Below, one piece after another: positions 59,253 to 64,000 of a stretch of DNA of 64,000 bases (position 1 is the first letter of the stretch; each line of letters begins with the position of its first letter). The DNA is from Palsa-1392 sp963819975. Lineage in GTDB: Bacteria > Verrucomicrobiota > Verrucomicrobiia > Chthoniobacterales > UBA10450. Location of the stretch: the NCBI GenBank assembly GCA_963819975.1, contig CAWFYE010000007.1, positions 62,001 to 126,000 of the forward strand. The letters are read 5' to 3'. A program made the translations under genes and the position numbers. The notes under the pieces are model-generated. The model was given only the letters and a program-made list of their open reading frames with translations, was not told the DNA's origin and did not search any database.

Positions 59253-59412
59253 GGCGCGATCCTACAAGAAGCGAGGCGCTGTGGCCAGCAAAGTGTTTCA
59301 CGACTGTTCTTTACTGTGCCGCTGCTGTTTTGCTGGCGTTCGCCGCGAAGTGGGATCATACCGAACGCAATTCGAACCTCCACTTCAACCCAGTATCGAA
59401 AGAACCCATGAC

Positions 59413-59526
<114 letters not shown>

Positions 59527-59611
59527 CTCGGCGCTTCTCGCAGTCCTCATCGCCGTTTCACTTCTCCTTGGTAACGCTTCCGCCTTCGCCCTTCTCGTCG
59601 GGGACGATGGC

Positions 59612-62116
59612 TTGATCGAGCCTATCTTCGTCCAGATCAAGGATTCGCTCCGCACGTCGCCGAACCTGGACGCCGAACTCGAAGGCCTGGCCGCGCTAGA
59701 AAAGGAAAACGGCCTCAGCGAAGACGAGTGGTACGCAGGACCGAAATTGCTGGTGAAGCTTTCCTTCCCGATGGAGTTCACCGACGACCAGGCACAGAAT
59801 GCCATCGCCGCACTTCAAAAATCGAAGGCTGTCGAAAAGGTCGTCGTGCAATCCGCCGTCAACGTCGAATTCAAGCCAGCCGATTTTGCCCGGTCTTGGA
59901 AAGCAGGCGAAACAATCCCTGATGAGTCCCGTCGTGGCTTTGATGCTGCCCGACTGGATCGACCGTCGAACACCTACGATGAAAAGATCAAGTTGCCCGA
60001 CCATGTGGACAACCGAATCATCGTTCGCTGGAAAGATGAATACGTCTGGAACGGCGCTCAGAGGGATTTTCGATCGGACTTCTCCCACTTTAACGCGCAG
60101 ACCGAATCCACGGTCGTGGATGAGCTTCAGTATACCGATCACGATCTTACCCAGGTGCTAGAGTTCGACAGCGAGAAGTATTCGGTTCTCGATCAGCTGC
60201 TCGCGTATCAGGCAAACGAGATGGTCGACTACGTGCAACCCGATTACATTTACGAGACTACCAGCACCGTCCCAAATGATCCTAAATATGCTACCTACCA
60301 ATGGGCGCTGCCGAAGATCAGCATGCCGGCAGCTTGGGATACGCAAACTGGCAGTGGATCTATCGTCGCGGCTATTCTGGATACCGGCGCGAACGTCAAT
60401 CATCGGGAGTTCCTTCCAAATCTGAACTCCTATTATCACGACTTTGCTGACAACGATTCGGACGTGTCGGACTACAATGGCCACGGTAGTAACGTAGCCT
60501 CAATTGTCGGTGCCAAAGGAAACAATGGACTCTATGGGACCGGAGTGGCGTGGACCGTATCGTTGATGTTTCTAAAGGTATTCCCCTCCCTCTATCCTCA
60601 TCAAACAACGACATCAATCTTAACGGCAGCGATGAGTTCGGCTCAGAGCCATGGCGCGTCTGTAATAAATCTCAGCCTCGGCTCAAAAAAGTGTACGCTG
60701 TATAATTGCACGGAAACACCGTGCGACTGCCTTCGTTGGGAGTTGGATACTGCGCTAGAAAATGCAATGCTGAATGCGCGCGACAATAACATCGTAGCCG
60801 TCTGTGCAGCTGGAAACTTTGGAGAAAATAATGATAGCATTCCCTTTGCTCCGTCAGGCCTTCCTGAAAACAACGTGATCTCTGTGGCGGGCTCTAACGA
60901 CATTGACGGTGTGGCACAGTTTCCGGGCATCCCGGGATCATCCAATACTGGCGTCAAGACGGTCGATCTTGCAGCACCCGCGACAAATATTTACGGCGTG
61001 ACGCAAACTGATAACGGCAGCTATTTACCGTTTGAAGGAACCTCGCAGGCCGCTCCGCACGTTACCGGCGCAATTTCATTATTAAAATCGAAGTATGGCT
61101 GGGAAAATTATTATGGACTGAGAGACCGCGTCCTCATGGGAACCGATGACGTTGCAGCATGGGTCGGAAATGTTCGCACCAGAGGACGGCTTAACGTCAA
61201 TCGGGCTCTTGCCGGAAGGACGCTGATCAGAAATATCTCGACTCGGGCTCGAGTGGAGAATGGCGATAAGATCATGATTGGCAGTTTTGTTATCAGTAAC
61301 ACGACGAATGGGGCGGGAAGGCTGAAGGTCGCAATCCGAGGAATTGGGCCCAGCCTGCCGGGATTGAGCGTTGCGAAGCTCGCAAATCCGAAACTCACGC
61401 TAAAAAACATTTCCGGGCAGACGATATACAGTAACGACAATTATATTACGCTGCCGACATCACAATTGAATGATCTCTCCGCAAATGGCCTTACGCCAGC
61501 CAATAATTTGGAGGCTGCAATGGTATGCGCCGGAACTGGCGGAGCGACTGGTTGTGACGCCTTGGCGCCCGGTAGCTATAGCGTTTGGCTGGAAAGCAGC
61601 ACCGGCAGCTCGTTCGGGGTTGGTCTGTTCGATCTTTATGAACTGGAAGGCGGATTAGACCAGCAAACCCGACTGATTAATGTCTCAACGCGCTGCCTAG
61701 TGCGGACCGGTGACGAAAAGGCGATCGCAGGTGTTACTCTTGGAGATCCAGCTCAACCTAACAGTACGACCCTTCCCAAACGCAGCTTGCTCATGTTTGG
61801 CAAAGGACCGAGCCTACCCAGCACCATTGTCGGGCGACTAGCCGATCCTGTTATAACGCTCTACAATTCCGTGGGGACTCAGATGTCGACGAACGATTCC
61901 TACTCGAACGCCACAGCATCGGTTGTGAAGAGGTCCGATGCCACGTGGTCCAATGTGGCCGCCCCAGTCGATGAATTCGCCCCTTCAGGCTTCACTCCCG
62001 GTTCTACCGTGGAAAGCGCGCTCTGGCCAATTCTGAAGTCGGGAGTATATACGGTTCATTTAAGCGGATTGAACAATAGCACGGGCGTAGGACTGATTGA
62101 GTTTTACGAGCTATAA
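59612..62116 (+). CDS. Secreted S8 (subtilisin-like) serine protease
   Basis: 834 residues from a TTG at 59612. The true start is unresolved because the signal peptide lies in frame just upstream (59525-59590) with no ATG, GTG or TTG before it, behind the AG tract. The catalytic triad is Asp257 (AAILDTGANVN), His291 (YNGHGSNVASIVGA) and Ser478 (FEGTSQAAPHVTGA). After the protease domain, two copies of the NISTR...GxFxIxxxx...RGIGPSLP module follow (about 535-690 and 690-834). A/T-rich codons are more frequent than in the glycolytic or tRNA-synthetase genes, suggesting transfer. Probably extracellular. Confidence 0.85.
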   Translation: MIEPIFVQIKDSLRTSPNLDAELEGLAALEKENGLSEDEWYAGPKLLVKLSFPMEFTDDQAQNAIAALQKSKAVEKVVVQSAVNVEFKPADFARSWKAGETIPDESRRGFDAARLDRPSNTYDEKIKLPDHVDNRIIVRWKDEYVWNGAQRDFRSDFSHFNAQTESTVVDELQYTDHDLTQVLEFDSEKYSVLDQLLAYQANEMVDYVQPDYIYETTSTVPNDPKYATYQWALPKISMPAAWDTQTGSGSIVAAILDTGANVNHREFLPNLNSYYHDFADNDSDVSDYNGHGSNVASIVGAKGNNGLYGTGVAWTVSLMFLKVFPSLYPHQTTTSILTAAMSSAQSHGASVINLSLGSKKCTLYNCTETPCDCLRWELDTALENAMLNARDNNIVAVCAAGNFGENNDSIPFAPSGLPENNVISVAGSNDIDGVAQFPGIPGSSNTGVKTVDLAAPATNIYGVTQTDNGSYLPFEGTSQAAPHVTGAISLLKSKYGWENYYGLRDRVLMGTDDVAAWVGNVRTRGRLNVNRALAGRTLIRNISTRARVENGDKIMIGSFVISNTTNGAGRLKVAIRGIGPSLPGLSVAKLANPKLTLKNISGQTIYSNDNYITLPTSQLNDLSANGLTPANNLEAAMVCAGTGGATGCDALAPGSYSVWLESSTGSSFGVGLFDLYELEGGLDQQTRLINVSTRCLVRTGDEKAIAGVTLGDPAQPNSTTLPKRSLLMFGKGPSLPSTIVGRLADPVITLYNSVGTQMSTNDSYSNATASVVKRSDATWSNVAAPVDEFAPSGFTPGSTVESALWPILKSGVYTVHLSGLNNSTGVGLIEFYEL

Positions 62117-62129
62117 TATTATTAAAACA

Positions 62130-63359
62130 ATGAAAAACCTGCTAAAATTCTGCATTCACTCTATGGTTGTTGGCTTAGCTGCATTTTGCGGCTTGCACTA
62201 TTCTTTCGCTGCCCCTGGCGACCTTTACGTTGGCAACCGAGGCCAGGAAATTGATCGATTCACGCCGACCGGCGAGCAAAGCGTCTTTGCCTCCGGCCTC
62301 AGGGAGGCGATAGCCTTGGCTTTTGATCGCGACGGTGACCTTTTCGTCGGTGATTCGGGCGAGAATCCGAATGGGCCACCGGTAGATTCGATCATCTACG
62401 TTTACGGTCCTGATGGGACACGTAGGACATTTGCCAATCTCGGTCTCGTCGACCTCTGGGCGATGGCCTTTGATGGAAGTGGGAATCTCTTCGTTTCGAC
62501 CTTCAATGAAATCTTAAAGTTCAGCCCAGACGGAACGCAAACAACCTTTGCCTCTGATGTGGAGATTGTATGGTCGCTCGTCTTCGATCAAATGGGAAAT
62601 TTATACGCTGGCTTAAGTCCCGGCGGGGACATTTTGAAATTCACTCCCGAGGGCAAGCGCAGCACATTTTTCACCACGGCGCCATCCGATGGCGTGACAG
62701 GGCTCGCTTTCGACAACGAGGGCAATCTATTTGCGACGCGAGGCGAATTGCTCCTCAAAATCACCCCGGACGGAAGTTCCACGACCTTCGCGACCGGCGA
62801 TTTTTCGAATAACTCGCTCAGTTTCGACGCGAGCGGAAACCTCTTTGCTGGAGAATTCGGAACAGATTCTGATGATCCAGCGATCGTCAAGTTTTCGCCC
62901 GAAGGAATCAAAACAACGTTCGCGGCTGGGTTTCTTAGTCCTTGGGGTGTCGCCTGCGAGCCAGTAACGGAAAAGCTGCGCAACATCAGCGCGCGCGGCT
63001 TGGTCGGGACGGGCGACGACGTTTTAATCGGCGGCTTTATTGTGGGCGGGAATGCGCTCGCGAACAATGCGATCGTAGTGCGCGCGATTGGGCCTTCCCT
63101 GGCTCAAGGAGGAGTGGCAAACCCGCTCGCCGATCCGACGCTCGAACTCCACGACTCCTCCGGCGCGATTGTTGCCTCGAACGACGACTGGCAGGATACG
63201 CAGGAAGAGCAAATCGCCGCGACCGGTCTGGCGCCGAGTGATCCCAGCGAATCGGCGATTTACGCGACTCTGCCCGCGGGCAACTACACCGGCGTGGTGC
63301 GCGGCGCCGGAGCTACGACCGGCACTGCCTTGGTCGAAATCTACAGCGTGAGTCAATAG
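62130..63359 (+). CDS. Secreted beta-propeller protein with C-terminal NISxR/GPSL module
   Basis: 409 residues from the ATG at 62130, signal peptide MKNLLKFCIHSMVVGLAAFC. Residues 35-285 hold repeats of about 45 residues (ALAFDRDGDLFVGDSGENPN; LKFSPDGTQTTFASDV; LSFDASGNLFAGEFGTD), an NHL/SMP-30-like beta-propeller. The last 120 residues are the module also present in the subtilase and the next gene: LRNISARGLVGTGDDVLIGG, FIVGG, IVVRAIGPSLAQGG, then LHDSSGAIVASNDDW. It follows the subtilase by 13 bases. A surface or secreted binding role is likely. Confidence 0.82.
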   Translation: MKNLLKFCIHSMVVGLAAFCGLHYSFAAPGDLYVGNRGQEIDRFTPTGEQSVFASGLREAIALAFDRDGDLFVGDSGENPNGPPVDSIIYVYGPDGTRRTFANLGLVDLWAMAFDGSGNLFVSTFNEILKFSPDGTQTTFASDVEIVWSLVFDQMGNLYAGLSPGGDILKFTPEGKRSTFFTTAPSDGVTGLAFDNEGNLFATRGELLLKITPDGSSTTFATGDFSNNSLSFDASGNLFAGEFGTDSDDPAIVKFSPEGIKTTFAAGFLSPWGVACEPVTEKLRNISARGLVGTGDDVLIGGFIVGGNALANNAIVVRAIGPSLAQGGVANPLADPTLELHDSSGAIVASNDDWQDTQEEQIAATGLAPSDPSESAIYATLPAGNYTGVVRGAGATTGTALVEIYSVSQ

Positions 63360-63378
63360 AGAGATCAGGCATCAAGTT

Positions 63379-64000
63379 ACGAAAACACTAACCTTAACAA
63401 TTGTGATCGCCTTCGCGGCGGTGACCGGAATCGCCTCCCAATCAGCCGTGGCGGATGAGGCGTTCTACTATTGGGCGGTTCCGTTTCCGACGGATCAATA
63501 CCCGCAGCCTGACAGCTTCGTGATTCAAACAGACGCCGCTCAGAAAGCAGAAATCGACGCCATCCTCAACAAGGGGCACTTGCCTCAGTTCTGGGGTCGT
63601 GTCGCGGCGGGTTCGGTCGATTACAACAAGAACTATTATGCTCCGGGGCAGCCGGTCTGGAACTGGCATTTTTCGTTAGTCGAGGAAATCCTTGATCAAA
63701 ACGATGGCATCATCCCGCCTGACGATTGGAACGCGCGGGCGACGCCGGAAGAAATTGCGGCCGATCCCGCGGCCTAATTCGCACAGAACGGCGACAAGTG
63801 GTTTCCGAGATTCTACTGTATCTGCCAACTGATCGACCCGAGCAAACCGGACACGGTAGCGAACGTGTCCAACCGGGCTTTCACGGGCGCGGATGAAAAG
63901 ACTGCCATAACCGGGTTCATCATCTCGGGCGGTCAACCGCGCAATGTCATCGTCCGCGCCCTGGGTCCGAGCCTGGAAGCAGCAGGGGTGCAGCAGTTCG
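63379..64000 (+). pseudogene. Secreted protein with NISxR/GPSL module, start codon lost and stop inside (3' end outside window)
   Basis: Reading from 63379, where ATG would be expected, gives ACG AAA ACA CTA, then LTIVIAFAAVTGIASQSAVA, a signal peptide. The first usable start is GTG at 63403, which lacks basic residues. The frame stops at TAA (63775-63777), where TAC (Tyr) would continue into FAQNGDKWFPRFYCICQLID. Downstream the same frame carries VANVSNRAFTGADEKTAITG, FIISG and VIVRALGPSLEAAGV, the shared module, and runs to the window edge. Two single-base lesions suggest decay; sequencing error is the alternative. Confidence 0.6.

Overview
The window is a GC-rich (about 60% by eye), densely coded bacterial chromosome segment. 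It is most likely from a soil Verrucomicrobiota of the Spartobacteria/Chthoniobacterales type. The pointers are the 51-residue Chlamydiae/Verrucomicrobia small basic protein (7471-7626), separate coaB and coaC genes, a GntR-headed regulator with a LacI-like sensor domain, and secreted proteins sharing a C-terminal NIS(T)R...GGFII...VRA.GPSL module. The lineage call is inference from family content; no rRNA gene is present.

Layout. 0-7.4 kb: a DsbD-type reductase (cut by the window edge) and an exported redoxin, an SDR/arylesterase pair divergent from a YbbA/YbbP-like ABC system, and a pseudouridine synthase. 7.4-13.3 kb: small basic protein, rhodanese, ArnT-like glycosyltransferase, YbgC-like thioesterase, glutaredoxin and small membrane proteins. 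13.3-18 kb: a PAS protein facing an ECF sigma factor, gcvT-gcvH, a rhomboid-like protein, hemQ and tRNA-Ser(GGA). 18-24.4 kb: two minus-strand operons, suhB-like/ispF/cysS/hexapeptide protein and yicC/gmk/coaC/coaB, with a 32-residue lysine-rich gene and its terminator between them. 24.4-31.4 kb: TPR membrane protein, GT2, mutY, rnhC, DUF4388 protein and an HU-like protein.

31.5-37.8 kb is the most unusual block. Two pairs, each an outer-membrane-barrel-like protein plus a periplasmic protein, are paralogous to each other and flank an ABC-2 exporter. A decayed MFS gene and a Kelch/PT-repeat secreted protein follow. 41-49 kb: a PDZ/anti-sigma/ECF sigma operon, a double NTF2-like exported protein, a GH26-like lipoprotein and a 1119-residue GH18-deacetylase-GT2 fusion. 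48.8-52 kb: the glycolytic operon gap-pgk-tpi. 52-57.7 kb: a frameshifted arylesterase paralog, HMA protein, agmatine deiminase, Ski2-like helicase and 3D-domain lipoprotein, with several inverted-repeat elements between them. 57.8-64 kb: a MITE-like element, a regulator, and a less GC-rich cluster of secreted proteins led by a subtilase whose signal peptide lies out of frame behind an (AG)19 tract.

The strongest window-wide signal is a dispersed non-palindromic 9-mer, TCGTTAGGC. I counted 29 exact copies on the two strands, plus 16 sites keeping CGTTAGG, where about one 9-mer is expected by chance. Copies occur inside genes, across stop codons and between genes, but are absent from 28.2-37.8 kb and from 57.7 kb to the end, which are accessory-looking blocks. 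All counts were made by eye.
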